Positions 63,758 to 64,000 of a DNA stretch of 64,000 nt are shown here, one piece after another. Numbering within the stretch: the stretch's first letter is position 1; each line of letters begins with the position of its first letter. The stretch spans positions 648,501 through 712,500 of the forward strand of contig JAODUO010000037.1 in assembly GCA_025642075.2 (NCBI GenBank), given 5' to 3'. The notes beneath the pieces are model-generated. The model was not told the origin of the DNA and searched no databases. It worked only from the letters and a program-made list of their open reading frames with translations. The stretch is from Ridgeia piscesae. Lineage: Eukaryota; Annelida; Polychaeta; Sabellida; Siboglinidae. The position numbers and the translations under genes are program-made.

Positions 63758-64000
63758 ACACTGGAAATACTTAGCCTCGATTACCCAGGCTCCGTGAGGT
63801 GGCAGCACTTTTAAGCCCCTCAACTCTTCTCGGCGTAGTTCCGCAGCCGACCGACAGTCGGCTAAGCGAGACTAGGAAATCCTACGAGAGGAAGAGACCT
63901 ATTTAGGAGGCGGGGGGAGATGAACTAGACGGCTACTGGAACTGGAAGGGTACCATCTGGCAGAGGATAGCGCAAGAAAGGCAGATGTGGAAGCAGCATG
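63758..64000. repeat. Dispersed repeat with CCGTGAGGTGGCAGCA
   Basis: 63779-63830 matches 29959-30011 (TTACCCAGGCTCCGTGAGGT, then GGCAGCACTTTTAAGCCCCTCAACTCT). The rest to the window end is unassigned. Confidence 0.6.

Overview
This is a 64 kb stretch of animal nuclear DNA. The genes are spliced with GT-AG introns and carry animal proteins, and the introns and intergenic space are AT-rich and full of transposable elements and tandem repeats. The mix of non-LTR retrotransposon remnants (RTE-like, a CR1-like element with a 2A-like motif, an L2-like element with an SGNH-type ORF1), MITEs, a tRNA-derived SINE and CATA microsatellites points to a marine or aquatic invertebrate, most likely a lophotrochozoan such as a mollusc. 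That placement is an inference; no rRNA or mitochondrial marker is present.

Two conserved genes, both on the + strand, could be rebuilt exon by exon with every splice phase agreeing. Positions 420-13372 hold the first 12 coding exons (496 codons) of ANAPC1, the large scaffold subunit of the anaphase-promoting complex, including its Ser/Pro-rich CDK-regulated loop. The rest of ANAPC1 (about three quarters of the protein) was not found anywhere in the window. Positions 30901-55353 hold a complete 13-exon LPCAT1-like lysophosphatidylcholine acyltransferase (497 residues) with the HX4D and FPEGTCTN acyltransferase motifs, two degenerate EF-hands and a C-terminal KxKxx-type signal. Its first coding exon lies 6.6 kb upstream of the second.

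Between the two genes (13.4-30.5 kb) is a transposon graveyard. It contains an L2-like LINE (minus), a LINE C-terminal fragment (minus), an ORF1 fragment (plus) interrupted by a CR1-like LINE with a 2A-like motif (minus), an endonuclease fragment (plus), a P2X7-type cysteine domain fragment, a broken copy of an unnamed multicopy invertebrate gene family (minus), and a 0.77 kb CTA/CTG trinucleotide tract. ANAPC1 intron 4 carries a pogo/Tigger relic. The LPCAT1-like introns carry a hAT element with a BED-finger remnant, a TTAA-flanked piggyBac-type non-autonomous element, four copies of a five-copy MITE family and two SINE copies. After the LPCAT1-like gene comes about 4 kb without recognisable genes, a CATA microsatellite, and two RTE-like LINE fragments in tail-to-tail orientation.

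The most unusual feature is a set of intronic minisatellites placed at exon borders. A 59 bp x 27 array ends exactly at the acceptor of LPCAT exon 10, and each unit carries a copy of that acceptor plus the first 17 nt of the exon. A 53 bp x 56 array starts within the donor of ANAPC1 exon 11. A 45 bp array of about 63 copies with higher-order structure fills LPCAT intron 4, and further 45, 35 and 46 bp arrays sit in introns 5, 7 and 8.
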